The notes beneath the pieces were generated by a model. The model was not told the origin of the DNA, searched no databases, and saw only the letters and a list, made by a program, of their open reading frames with translations. A stretch of DNA of 64,000 nucleotides, from the NCBI GenBank assembly GCA_035366835.1, contig DAOSIS010000002.1:1-64000 (forward strand). Direction: 5' to 3'. Positions within the stretch are counted from its first letter, which is position 1. The number at the start of each line of letters is the position of its first letter. Shown in pieces: positions 1-8,355 of the stretch. The position numbers and the translations under genes are program-made. The DNA is from UBA6109 sp035366835 (GTDB lineage: Bacteria; Desulfobacterota; Syntrophia; Syntrophales; UBA6109).

Positions 1-38
1 ACATTTGGGCTTCGTCACGATGGAAAAGCGAGGTGCTT

Positions 39-263
39 ATGATCATTGTCAAGGGGCAGACATACAACACGGTGGCGGACGCGGCTGAGAGTCTGAGCGT
101 TTCGGCAAAGACGATCCGCGACTACATCGTGCGGGGAATCATCCCGGCGCCGCCGGAGGTCAAGTACGGTTTGCGGACCATGCAGTATTTCCCCGAGGAA
201 TACCTCGAGCGCGCGAAGGCGCACCTGGACAGGTATCGGGCCAAGAGGAAAGCGGTGCGGTAG
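39..263 (+). CDS. MerR/excisionase-type helix-turn-helix protein
   Basis: Small DNA-binding protein of 74 residues. The sequence TYNTVADAAESLSVSAKTIRDYIVRGII is a MerR/HTH_17-type helix-turn-helix: an alpha-helix entering on a Thr-Val-Ala-Asp-Ala-Ala segment, a turn, and a recognition helix starting at Ser-Ala-Lys-Thr, followed by a wing (LRTMQYF) and a basic C-terminal helix. No effector-binding domain follows, so it is a bare HTH protein. ATG at 39 is preferred to GTG at 33 because AAGCGAGG lies a few bases upstream of the ATG. It sits just ahead of the pilus-type locus on the same strand and may regulate it; that is inference from position only. Confidence 0.7.
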   Translation: MIIVKGQTYNTVADAAESLSVSAKTIRDYIVRGIIPAPPEVKYGLRTMQYFPEEYLERAKAHLDRYRAKRKAVR

Positions 264-309
264 CTTGCGGCGGTCATCGCCTGCGGGACGATGACGACCG
301 GCGCAGGGG

Positions 310-2295
310 ATGGGCCATCGCCGATCTCCACCTGCTGAGGACAAGGCGGGGGCGGAAGGCGGTTTCGGGCGGGTACGGGCTGTGGCGAAACTGGATGAAG
401 TAACCTCGACGGAAAGGCTTCTCGACCTGATCCGCAGGAAGCGGGGGGAGGTGCCTTCGGCCGTCGAACAGAAGACGGCGATACAGGACGGCGAGGCGCC
501 GGGCGCCGGCGGCGGTCCTGCGGTGCGGCGATTCTTTCCGTCCGGCAGGATTTATCGTCTGCGCAAACCGGTGACCCTGGGCGTCGATATCGGCGCCCGG
601 CATCTGCGCATGGCCAAGACGATCCGGCTCGGCGAAAGAAAGCACCGCCTGATAGGCCTGAAGGTCCTGGCCCTGCCGACGGACGTTCCCCGCGACTCGG
701 AGCCGTTTGCGCGCTTCCTCAAAGACTCGATCGAGGATTTCTGCGGACCGCAGGAGAAGGTCGAGATCTGGACGATCATGTCCGCCGCGCGGGTGGATAT
801 CCGCCACATCCGCATCCCGAAGGTTCCGAAGAAACAGATCGCGAACGCCGTTTACTGGACGGCGAAGAAGGATTCGCCCATCGATGAGAAGGAAATGGTC
901 TTCGACTTCGAAGTCCAGGAGGAGATCGTCGATCAGGGCGTCGCCAAGTATTCGGTGCTGGTTCTCACGGCGCCGCGGCAGGATGTGGAGGACATCCGCA
1001 GCCTCTTCGCGCGGGCCGGCTTGACGCTTGCGGGGGTGACGATCGCGCCTTTTGCCTCCCAGAACCTGTTCCGCATGGGCTGGATGCCCGGGACCGGTTC
1101 GTCGTGGGCCAGCCTGTACATCGGAAGGGACCACTCCCGGATCGACATCTTTTTCCGCGGGAATCTCGTGATGAACCGGGGGATCAAGGCAGGATCCAAC
1201 AGCATGGCCGAGACGCTCATGGACGTCTTGAACGAGCGCCGGCAGTCTTCGGCCGCGCCGGAAGCGGGCGGTTCGGAACGACCCGTGGCGCCGGAGGATG
1301 CGCAGCGGATCCTCCGGATCCTCCAGGGCGGGAAGACGCTGCAGGAGGATGATGTCGGTCACGGCCTTGCCGAGGAGGAAGTATTCGAGATCGTGAAGCC
1401 GCCGCTGGACCGCCTGATTCGCCAGGCGGAGAGGACCTTCGAATACTACATCAACAATGTCAGCCGGGAGAGGATCGAGAAGATTTATCTCACGGGCGCG
1501 ATGAACCTGAGCCGGCTGGTCTCGGAATACATCGGCGGGCAACTGGGCATTGAAAAGGACATCCTCGATCCCCTGGAGAACAACCCTGCCGCGGCCCTGT
1601 CGGGGCAATGGATCCCCGCGCCCGAGGAGAGGCTTGACTTTTCGCTGGCCCTGGGTGTGGCCCTGTCGTCGAACGACCATACCCCAAACCTCATTTTCAC
1701 GTATCAGGACAAGGAAAGGACATCCCGCATGCGGCTGCTCAACCGGGGCATGATGGCCGCCCTGGTCGTCGCGGTGGCGATCTGTTCGGGCGTCTTCCTT
1801 TACGAGGTCCAGGCCGTCGAGCAGAGAAAAAGGGAGGCGGCAAGGCTGGACCGGCAGTTGTCGGCCATCGGTCCGCTCCTGAACGAGGCGAAGATCCTGC
1901 AGCTGGCGGCAAGCGTGAAGGAGGTCCAGGCGGGCCTGCGCTCCTATGGAAACCGCTACCTGGGCATGGCCGTCATCAGCGAGATTGCGGCGATTACGCC
2001 GGAAAACGTGCGCCTCCTCAGCATCCGGACGAATCTCGGTCAGGACGGGGCCGCCCCGAAGGCGGCGGGCGCTCCCGCACCGCCGGCGAAGGAAGCGAAG
2101 GCCATGACGGGAGGAATCGTGATCGAAGGCTATCTTTCGGGCGCCCGGCGGGACCTTGAATCGCTGTTGGCTGGGTATGTGATGAGGCTCGACGCGTCGC
2201 CGCTGTTTAGGAAAGTCCTCGTTCAGAAGAGCGGCGTGACGGTCTTCAAGACGGAAGAGACCCTTCATTTCGTCCTCGCCACGGAGATCGGTTGA
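310..2295 (+). CDS. PilM-PilN fusion protein (type IV pilus/MSHA-like inner-membrane platform)
   Basis: A 661-residue protein that joins two usually separate pilus-assembly proteins. Residues about 85-460 are a PilM/FtsA-type actin fold (phosphate-1-like TLGVDIGARHLRMAK; later YIGRDHSRIDIFF and IYLTGAMNLSRL). A single membrane segment at about residues 481-500 (MAALVVAVAICSGVFLYEV) is followed by a periplasmic PilN-like coiled coil and fold. In the family, PilM is cytoplasmic and binds the short cytoplasmic tail of PilN; here the link is covalent, as in MshI-like proteins. The first about 80 residues are low-complexity and the start is unsure: GTG at 382 is an alternative. The PilO-like gene follows 6 bp later, so this opens the assembly operon. 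Confidence 0.8.
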   Translation: MGHRRSPPAEDKAGAEGGFGRVRAVAKLDEVTSTERLLDLIRRKRGEVPSAVEQKTAIQDGEAPGAGGGPAVRRFFPSGRIYRLRKPVTLGVDIGARHLRMAKTIRLGERKHRLIGLKVLALPTDVPRDSEPFARFLKDSIEDFCGPQEKVEIWTIMSAARVDIRHIRIPKVPKKQIANAVYWTAKKDSPIDEKEMVFDFEVQEEIVDQGVAKYSVLVLTAPRQDVEDIRSLFARAGLTLAGVTIAPFASQNLFRMGWMPGTGSSWASLYIGRDHSRIDIFFRGNLVMNRGIKAGSNSMAETLMDVLNERRQSSAAPEAGGSERPVAPEDAQRILRILQGGKTLQEDDVGHGLAEEEVFEIVKPPLDRLIRQAERTFEYYINNVSRERIEKIYLTGAMNLSRLVSEYIGGQLGIEKDILDPLENNPAAALSGQWIPAPEERLDFSLALGVALSSNDHTPNLIFTYQDKERTSRMRLLNRGMMAALVVAVAICSGVFLYEVQAVEQRKREAARLDRQLSAIGPLLNEAKILQLAASVKEVQAGLRSYGNRYLGMAVISEIAAITPENVRLLSIRTNLGQDGAAPKAAGAPAPPAKEAKAMTGGIVIEGYLSGARRDLESLLAGYVMRLDASPLFRKVLVQKSGVTVFKTEETLHFVLATEIG

Positions 2296-2301
2296 GGGAT
2301 T

Positions 2302-2844
2302 ATGGCGGATTCCCGATTTCAAATGCAGCTGCCGCAGCGGAACCTCGTTTACTTCCTCGCCTCCGTGATCGGCGTTCTGTTGTTCGTTTTTGCGGCCATC
2401 GTCCCCTATTCCCGGGCGGCGAAATCCCTTGATCAGCGCATTGCGACGACCAAGAGACAGATCCAGGAGCAGGAGACGCTCAAGACCATCCGCGACGGAC
2501 TGCAGAAGGGGCTGCAGAAGCAGGAGGCGACGGTCCTGCCGCTGCCGGTCCGGGTGCCGTTGAAGAGAGCGGAAGCAGGTTCGATTCCCGGCCTGATCCA
2601 GGAAATCGCGGGCCGAAGCGGTCTCGATACCGTCTCCGTAACGCCCGATTTGAATTTCCTCGCGGGAGGGGCGCCGCTGCTGCCCGTCGCCGTTTCCCTG
2701 CGCGGGGATTTCTTCCGGTTCCGCAATTTTCTTTCCGCCCTCGGCGCCGTACCCTATCTGGATCATATTGACGAAATAGCGGTTCACCGGGGCAGGGATG
2801 CCATGGAATTCAAAGTGCGCATCCTTCTCTACATGGGTTCGTGA
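2302..2844 (+). CDS. PilO/MshJ-like pilus assembly protein
   Basis: A 180-residue bitopic inner-membrane protein: a short cytoplasmic N-terminus, one membrane segment at about residues 17-37 (FLASVIGVLLFVFAAIVPY), a coiled coil (SLDQRIATTKRQIQEQE), then a ferredoxin-like periplasmic domain typical of PilO/GspM. In type IV pilus systems PilO pairs with PilN to form the inner-membrane alignment ring that reaches the secretin through PilP. It lies between the PilM-PilN fusion and the PilP-like gene, the expected order. The function is assigned from architecture and position; sequence similarity within this family is low. Confidence 0.75.
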   Translation: MADSRFQMQLPQRNLVYFLASVIGVLLFVFAAIVPYSRAAKSLDQRIATTKRQIQEQETLKTIRDGLQKGLQKQEATVLPLPVRVPLKRAEAGSIPGLIQEIAGRSGLDTVSVTPDLNFLAGGAPLLPVAVSLRGDFFRFRNFLSALGAVPYLDHIDEIAVHRGRDAMEFKVRILLYMGS

Positions 2845-2848
2845 GGAG

Positions 2849-3361
2849 ATGGTCGATCTGCGGAAGCTGACAAAAAGGCAGGGGATCCTCTTGACGGTGA
2901 TGACCGCGGCCATCCTGTACGGCGTGGCGGATTTCTTCTTTCTCGGGGCGGCGGACAGGCAGAGGGAGACGTCTCCGAAATCGCCGGCGGCTGTGGACGT
3001 CAAGACCCTGATGGCGGGCGCCGCCGCGTCGGCGGGATCGTACCGGCCGGCCGGTCTCGATGCCTATGTCATCCGGCGGGCCGAGTCGGGATGGCAGCGC
3101 GACCCGTTCATCGACGGGAAAGTCTACAATCGGTGGTTCCCCAGGGAGGCGGCCTCGACTTCCACGGAGAAGGCCCTCTTCACCTACACAGGATATCTGG
3201 AAGTGAATCGCAAGCGGATGGCCATCATCAACGGAATGGAATACGGGGTGGGGGATCCGCTGGAAGTCGAAGGATATGCCGTCAAGAGTATTTCACCGGC
3301 GAAGGTGGCGGTCTACCGTGCCGGCGACAAGACCACGCTGGAGATTCCGATCCAGGAATAA
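2849..3361 (+). CDS. PilP/GspC/MshK-like periplasmic connector
   Basis: A 170-residue protein with one N-terminal membrane anchor (about residues 11-32) and a periplasmic tail ending in a small beta domain (YTGYLEVNRKRMAIINGMEYGVGD, then KSISPAKVAVYRAG). That C-terminal pattern, a beta-barrel reading 'the value is X, stated in an operator-independent and mature form', matches the HR/PilP domain of GspC, PilP and MshK, which docks onto the N-terminal domains of the secretin. The ATG is chosen because GAGGAG precedes it and it starts 4 bases after the PilO-like stop; a longer in-frame reading would overlap the previous gene. The next gene is the secretin, as expected. Confidence 0.65.
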   Translation: MVDLRKLTKRQGILLTVMTAAILYGVADFFFLGAADRQRETSPKSPAAVDVKTLMAGAAASAGSYRPAGLDAYVIRRAESGWQRDPFIDGKVYNRWFPREAASTSTEKALFTYTGYLEVNRKRMAIINGMEYGVGDPLEVEGYAVKSISPAKVAVYRAGDKTTLEIPIQE

Positions 3362-3376
3362 GGAAGGGGCGTCGTT

Positions 3377-4246
3377 ATGAAAAGGAATCCCTGGAAAATC
3401 GTCATCATCGGGGTGGCCCTGCTTGGCGCGGGGATGCTGGTCGCCGGTTGCTCGAGTCCGAAGAAGGCGGAAAAAAAGGACGCGTTCTTCGACAAATGGC
3501 ATACGATGTCGCAGAACGCGACGGGTCACTCGCCGGTCTTCAAGCCGAAGTCGGTGGATCTTCCGCCGGAGGTCGCCAAGGACCAGCAGCCCCAAGGCGT
3601 CGCCGCGAAAAAGCTGCCGACGGTGCTGGTCAGCCTCAAGATGCGCCAGGCGGACGTCAAGGCGGTGTTGCGGTCCCTGGCGCGCATCGCCGATCAGAAC
3701 GTTCTCATCAAGAACGAGATCAAGGGCGAGATCACCGTCGATTTCCGCGGGATCCCCTGGGACCAGGCCTTCAGCAGCATCCTGCGTGCCCAGGGTCTGA
3801 CCTATGTCTGGGAGGGGGAGGTCCTCCGCGTCATCAGCTCGGAAGATATGGACCGGGACATGAAGATCGAGGCGATGGCGGACAAGCGCCGTGCGAACGA
3901 GATGGCGGCGAAGCTCGTCGATCCGCTCCACATCGTCATCGTCAGCATCGATTATGCGGACGTCAAGAGCATGCAGACGAACCTCCAGGAGTTTCTGACG
4001 AAGGACAAGGAAGGCAAGCCCCGGGGATCGGTGAAGGTCGATGAGCACAGCAATTCGCTGATCATCCATGCCATCCGCGATGACCTGGCCCGCATGATTC
4101 CGATCATCGAAAAGATCGACAAACCGACGCCCCAGATCCTGATCAAGGCCCACATCGTGGAAACAACGAAGGAAACGGCCCGCCAACTGGGGATCATGTG
4201 GGGTGGATCCTACAAGGCGGGGGTGGCAGCCACAATCTGTACGTGA
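3377..4246 (+). CDS. Secretin (MshL/PilQ/GspD-type), N-terminal part of a frameshifted gene
   Basis: This reading frame holds the signal peptide and periplasmic domains of an outer-membrane secretin. A lipobox (LVAGC, Cys25) marks it as a lipoprotein. An STN/N0-like domain (VLVSLKMRQADVKAVLRSL ... GIPWDQAFSSILRAQGL) is followed by one N1/NolW domain (VDEHSNSLIIHAIRDDL) and the start of the secretin domain (ILIKAHIVETTKETARQLGIMWGGSY). The frame then runs into a stop a few codons past a five-G run. The barrel-forming remainder continues in the -1 frame (see next entry). Together they give about 540 residues, normal for an MshL-like secretin. The break is either a sequencing/assembly indel, a true mutation, or less likely recoding. 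Confidence 0.8.
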   Translation: MKRNPWKIVIIGVALLGAGMLVAGCSSPKKAEKKDAFFDKWHTMSQNATGHSPVFKPKSVDLPPEVAKDQQPQGVAAKKLPTVLVSLKMRQADVKAVLRSLARIADQNVLIKNEIKGEITVDFRGIPWDQAFSSILRAQGLTYVWEGEVLRVISSEDMDRDMKIEAMADKRRANEMAAKLVDPLHIVIVSIDYADVKSMQTNLQEFLTKDKEGKPRGSVKVDEHSNSLIIHAIRDDLARMIPIIEKIDKPTPQILIKAHIVETTKETARQLGIMWGGSYKAGVAATICT

Positions 4247-4995
4247 CGCCGGGAGGGGGATCGGCCGGCGACGGGACAGGAAAGGCGACCTTCCCCGCGA
4301 CCGGTTTCACCGGGACGGGAATGGGCGTCTTCCTTCCGTCCTTCGCCGGGGCGGCGGAGGGTTCGCCTTACGGCGCCCTGGGACTGAGCTTCGGAACCCT
4401 GGGGGGGAATATCGTCGAAGTGCAGCTCAACGCGCTGCAGACGGAGGGGGTCCTGAACATTCTCTCCAGCCCTTCCATCACGACCCTGGACAACCAGAAG
4501 GCCTACACGGAAAACGGCGAGCGGGTCCCCGTGGTGTCGACCGACAACGAGGGCAACCGCACGGTCAAATACGAGGATGCCGTGCTGCGGCTGGAAATCC
4601 GGCCGCACGTGATCGACGGGACAAACCTCAAGATGGGGATCATCGTCAAGAAGGACGAAGTCGACACCAGCCGCACGGTGGACAACAACCCCTTCATCAT
4701 CAAGAAGCAGACGGAGACGTCGCTCATCGTCCGCGACGGCGAAACGATCGTCATCTCCGGGCTCACGAAACAGAACACGCAGAAGATAACGACCGGCATC
4801 CCCGGGCTCAAGGAAGTCCCTCTCCTGGGATGGCTCTTCAAGGGTGAAGACAAGAGCGACACCATGCAGGAAGTTCTGGTGTTCATCACGCCGAAGATTC
4901 TTCCCCCCTACGTGACGGCGGCGGCCGAGGGGCAAAACGGAGACAAGAAGCCTGCAGAGAAGCCTGAGCGGAAGCCGACCGTACCAGGTTCATAA
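4198..4995 (+). CDS. Secretin (MshL/PilQ/GspD-type), C-terminal barrel part of a frameshifted gene
   Basis: Continuation of the secretin gene in the -1 frame. After the break it reads GGGSHNLYVTPGGG, a segment usual in PilQ/MshL proteins, then the secretin core: VQLNALQTEGVLNILSSPS, the hallmark VPVVSTD-type lip, TSLIVRDGETIVISGLTKQ, and the closing GIPGLKEVPLLGWLFKG ... EVLVFITPKIL motif. A Lys/Pro-rich tail ends the protein. The apparent GTG start at 4198 has no convincing ribosome site and would yield a protein without signal peptide, so this is not expected to be an independent gene. Inserting one base into the G run at 4219-4223 would join it cleanly with the upstream part. Confidence 0.8.
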   Translation: MGWILQGGGGSHNLYVTPGGGSAGDGTGKATFPATGFTGTGMGVFLPSFAGAAEGSPYGALGLSFGTLGGNIVEVQLNALQTEGVLNILSSPSITTLDNQKAYTENGERVPVVSTDNEGNRTVKYEDAVLRLEIRPHVIDGTNLKMGIIVKKDEVDTSRTVDNNPFIIKKQTETSLIVRDGETIVISGLTKQNTQKITTGIPGLKEVPLLGWLFKGEDKSDTMQEVLVFITPKILPPYVTAAAEGQNGDKKPAEKPERKPTVPGS

Positions 4996-5007
4996 GGAGG
5001 CTCGAAA

Positions 5008-6603
5008 GTGGATTATTTCAAGATACTGGGTCTGATCCGCGAACCCTTTTCAAATTCTCCCGAACCGGAATTCTTTTTCCAGTCCCCCCAGCACCAGGGC
5101 TGTCTCCAGAAGATCGAGCTGGCGATTCGTCTCCGGCGCGGGCTCAACATCGTCCTGGGCGAGGTGGGAACGGGGAAAACGACGCTTTGCCGCCAGCTGA
5201 TCCTGAAATTCTCCGATAGCGCGACCGGGCATTCGGATGTGGAAACGCACCTCCTTCTGGATCCTTCCTTCGGCAGCGCGCTGGAGTTCCTGAAGACGGT
5301 CGCCGGGACCCTGGGGATCACCGGAAATGCCGATCGGGACAGCGAGTGGCAGTGGAAGGAGAGCATCAAGAACTATCTCTTCCGGAAGGGCGTCGATGAG
5401 AAGAAGATCGTGGTTCTCATCATCGACGAGGGGCAGAAGCTGCCGGACTTCTGTCTGGAGGTTCTGCGTGAATTCCTCAACTATGAAACGAACGAGTACA
5501 AGCTCCTTCAGATCGTCATCTTCGCGCAGAAGGAATTCGAACCGATCCTGGAGAGATACGCCAATTTCGCCGACCGCATCAACCTGCGCTATTCCCTCGA
5601 TCCTCTGGACTTCCGGGGCACGCGGGACATGATCCGTTTCCGGCTGAAACGGGCGAGCGCGTCGGAGCAGGCGCCGCGGCTTTTCGGTCTTCCCGCCCTG
5701 TGGGCCGTCTATCGTGAAACGGGAGGGTACCCGCGGAAGATCATCACCCTGTGCCATCAGGTCGTCCTGAGCCTCATCATCCAGAACAAAACCAGGGCAG
5801 GCTACTGGCTCGTCCGGTCCTGCGCGGGACGAGCGGCGCAGCAGCAGCGGACAAGCGCCCTCTGGAAGCCTGCCGCGCTCCTCTCGCTCGTCTGTCTTAT
5901 CTCTCTCGTTTTGATCGTCATGGGCGTTCTCTTCTACTATTCCCTGCCCTTTCTGGAGCGTCCGACCTCGAAGTCTTCCCGGGGAATTCAGTCGAACATG
6001 GCCGCGGAGGTGCCTGGCGGCCCGGAAGCGAGGGCGAACCCGGAAGGCCCACCGGCGGCCCAATCCGCGGCGAAGAATGGCGGGACACAGGGCGGCCCGG
6101 AGGCGGTAACTCCCGCTGCGGCGGCCTCGCCGATGCCGGAGACGCTGGGCAGGATCACGCTGGTTGAGGGAGGCGCCGTCTGGATCGTCATGGAAAGGGT
6201 CTACGGTTTCGTCGACGATTCACTCCTTGCGGCGGTCGCAGCGGCCAATTCCAACGTGCCGGACCTGAACCGCGTGACAAGGGGGATGACCATTCAGATG
6301 CCCGCCCACGCGGCGAAATCCAGCCCGCTGGCGTCGAAGAATTACTGGATTCTTCTGGGGAAGCGGCATTTCCTGGAGGAGGCCTACTCCTTCCTGAAGA
6401 ATTATCCCGCGGCCTGGCCGCCCGCCCGCATGCTCCCTTACTGGAATCCGCGGGAAGGGCTGGTCTTTGCCCTCATCCTCCGGCAGGGATACGATCAGGA
6501 ACCCGCGGCAGCCGCCGCGCTCCGTTCTCTGCCGAAGACCCTTGCGGATGACGCCGCCGTCACGGGCCGCATGAGCGAGGACACGATATTTTTTGCGCGC
6601 TGA
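5008..6603 (+). CDS. ExeA/MshM-like AAA ATPase with membrane anchor and LysM-like tail
   Basis: A 531-residue ATPase of the ExeA/GspA/MshM family. The N-terminus MDYFKILGLIREPFSNSPEPEFFF is typical; Walker A is GEVGTGKTT (residues 51-59) and Walker B VVLIIDEGQKLP. A membrane segment at about residues 290-315 is followed by a Pro/Ala-rich periplasmic linker and a region resembling LysM (DDSLLAAVAAANSNVPDLNRVTRGMTIQMP). ExeA-type proteins bind peptidoglycan and help place the secretin in the outer membrane, so its position directly after the secretin fits. The start is GTG, supported by AAGGAGG seven bases upstream. Confidence 0.85.
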   Translation: MDYFKILGLIREPFSNSPEPEFFFQSPQHQGCLQKIELAIRLRRGLNIVLGEVGTGKTTLCRQLILKFSDSATGHSDVETHLLLDPSFGSALEFLKTVAGTLGITGNADRDSEWQWKESIKNYLFRKGVDEKKIVVLIIDEGQKLPDFCLEVLREFLNYETNEYKLLQIVIFAQKEFEPILERYANFADRINLRYSLDPLDFRGTRDMIRFRLKRASASEQAPRLFGLPALWAVYRETGGYPRKIITLCHQVVLSLIIQNKTRAGYWLVRSCAGRAAQQQRTSALWKPAALLSLVCLISLVLIVMGVLFYYSLPFLERPTSKSSRGIQSNMAAEVPGGPEARANPEGPPAAQSAAKNGGTQGGPEAVTPAAAASPMPETLGRITLVEGGAVWIVMERVYGFVDDSLLAAVAAANSNVPDLNRVTRGMTIQMPAHAAKSSPLASKNYWILLGKRHFLEEAYSFLKNYPAAWPPARMLPYWNPREGLVFALILRQGYDQEPAAAAALRSLPKTLADDAAVTGRMSEDTIFFAR

Positions 6604-6629
6604 CGGATGCGGCACGCAAGGGTGACTCC

Positions 6630-8333
6630 ATGATCATCAAGAAACGTCTCGGGGAGATGCTGGTCGAAAGCAAGCTCCTCAACCGCGAACAGCTGACGTC
6701 GGCCCTGGCCGGGCAGAAAAAGGCCGGTCTTCGCTTGGGCCAATATCTCATCCAGCAGGGCAGCGTCAACGAAAACCAGATCGTCGATCTGCTGAGCCGC
6801 CAGTTGAAGATTCCGAAGTACCATCCGGAGCAGTATCCCCTGGAAATGGGCCTTTCCATGCTGCTGCCGGCCGAGGCGGCCCAGAAACATCAGGTTGCGC
6901 CGCTGCGCAAGAAAGGCCGTCTGCTGACGCTGGCGATGACGGATCCGCTCGACATCAATGTGATGGATGCCGTCGAGGTCATGACGAACGCGGAGGTGGA
7001 GCCCGTCGTCTGCACAGAGCGGGAAGTCACGCAGTTGATCACCGGCATCTACGGTTCGCAGTCCGGCTTGGGGAGCCTGATCGACAGCATCGACTTCGAC
7101 ACCCAGCAGGAGGCGGACAAGGCGGAGGAAGCTCCCGAAGAAGTCCAGGTTTCCTCCCTTCAGGATCTGGCAGGGGAAGCCCCGGTCATCCGCCTCGTGA
7201 ACTCGATCTTTGCGCAGGCGATCCGCGAAGGAGCCAGCGACATCCATATCAGCCCCCAGTCGACCAATGTCCAGGTGCGCTTCCGGATCGACGGGAAGCT
7301 CCATGACGTTCCCTCCCCCCCGAAGGGCCTGTTTCTCCCCATCGTCGCCAGGATGAAGATCCTCGCCAACATGGACATCACGGTCACGCGGCTCCCGCAG
7401 GACGGCCGCTTCACGCTCAAGATGGAGAAGAAGGAGATCAACGTCCGCGTTTCATCGATCCCCACCATCTACGGTGAAAACATCGTCCTGAGGCTGCTGG
7501 ACATGAGCGTGGGGGTGTATTCGCTGGATCGCCTGGGGATGGCGAAGGAGGACCGCGACAAGATCGACGCCATCATCCGCAAGCCCTACGGCATGGTTCT
7601 GAGCACGGGTCCGACGGGGAGCGGCAAGAGCACGAGCCTCTACGCGATTCTGAGCGAATTGAATCGACCCGACATCAACATCATCACCCTCGAAGACCCC
7701 GTGGAATACCGGATCGCGAACATCCGCCAGGTGCAGCTCAACCGGAAGGCGGGGATGACCTTTGCGGGCGGTCTGCGGTCGATCCTGCGGCAGGACCCGG
7801 ATGTCGTCATGGTCGGAGAGATCCGGGACGCGGAGACGGCCGTCGTGGCCGTGCAGGCGGCGCAAACGGGCCACAGGCTCCTGAGCACCGTGCACACGAA
7901 CGACGCGGCGGGCGCCGTGACCCGACTTCTCGACATGGGGATCGAACCCTTCCTGGTGTCTTCCGTCCTCCTCGTGTCCTTTGCCCAGCGCCTGGTGCGG
8001 ACCGTTTGTCCCTACTGCAAAGAGCCTTTCACGCCCCCGGAAAAGGCCCTCCTGGAATGGGGCCTGCAGGATGCGAAGGACGCAAACTTCCAGAGGGGCA
8101 GGGGATGCAACCAGTGCCTGCAGACGGGTTACAAGGGAAGAACCGGGGTTTTCGAGGTGCTGGTGAACGACGAGATGATCCAGGAAATGATCCTCAGGCG
8201 GCTGCCCAGCCAGGAAATTGCCCGCGCGGCGATTTCCACGAAAAGGATCCACACACTGAAGGAAGATGCCGCACGGAAGGTGCTCCTCGGCATGACGACA
8301 CTCGAAGAGGCCGCATCGGCCGTGATGGTCTAA
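6630..8333 (+). CDS. MshE/GspE-type assembly ATPase with c-di-GMP-binding N-domain
   Basis: A 567-residue hexameric secretion ATPase that powers pilin polymerisation. The N-terminus carries two tandem MshEN motifs (RLGEMLVESKLLNREQL and RLGQYLIQQGSVNENQI), the known c-di-GMP-binding signature of MshE. The catalytic part has Walker A GPTGSGKST at about residue 327, Asp box, Walker B ILRQDPDVVMVGEIRD, and the His box. A CPYC ... CNQC zinc module lies at about residues 460-496, as in GspE/PilB. It sits between the ExeA-like ATPase and the GspF-like platform protein, 22 bp before the latter. Extension activity is therefore predicted to respond to c-di-GMP; this is inferred from the motif. Confidence 0.92.
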   Translation: MIIKKRLGEMLVESKLLNREQLTSALAGQKKAGLRLGQYLIQQGSVNENQIVDLLSRQLKIPKYHPEQYPLEMGLSMLLPAEAAQKHQVAPLRKKGRLLTLAMTDPLDINVMDAVEVMTNAEVEPVVCTEREVTQLITGIYGSQSGLGSLIDSIDFDTQQEADKAEEAPEEVQVSSLQDLAGEAPVIRLVNSIFAQAIREGASDIHISPQSTNVQVRFRIDGKLHDVPSPPKGLFLPIVARMKILANMDITVTRLPQDGRFTLKMEKKEINVRVSSIPTIYGENIVLRLLDMSVGVYSLDRLGMAKEDRDKIDAIIRKPYGMVLSTGPTGSGKSTSLYAILSELNRPDINIITLEDPVEYRIANIRQVQLNRKAGMTFAGGLRSILRQDPDVVMVGEIRDAETAVVAVQAAQTGHRLLSTVHTNDAAGAVTRLLDMGIEPFLVSSVLLVSFAQRLVRTVCPYCKEPFTPPEKALLEWGLQDAKDANFQRGRGCNQCLQTGYKGRTGVFEVLVNDEMIQEMILRRLPSQEIARAAISTKRIHTLKEDAARKVLLGMTTLEEAASAVMV

Positions 8334-8355
8334 CCGGTAGAAAGGCAAGGTTTCC

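Noticed and set aside
274..3003. 909-codon minus-strand open frame opposite the pilus genes
   Set aside because: High-GC antisense shadow: the protein is Arg/Pro/Gly-rich without domains, while the + strand encodes clear PilM-N/O/P proteins.
4216..4224. Programmed -1 frameshift in the secretin gene
   Set aside because: The five-G run does not make a full X-XXY-YYZ heptamer in the reading frame, and no downstream stimulatory hairpin or pseudoknot was evident. Kept only as a remote option.
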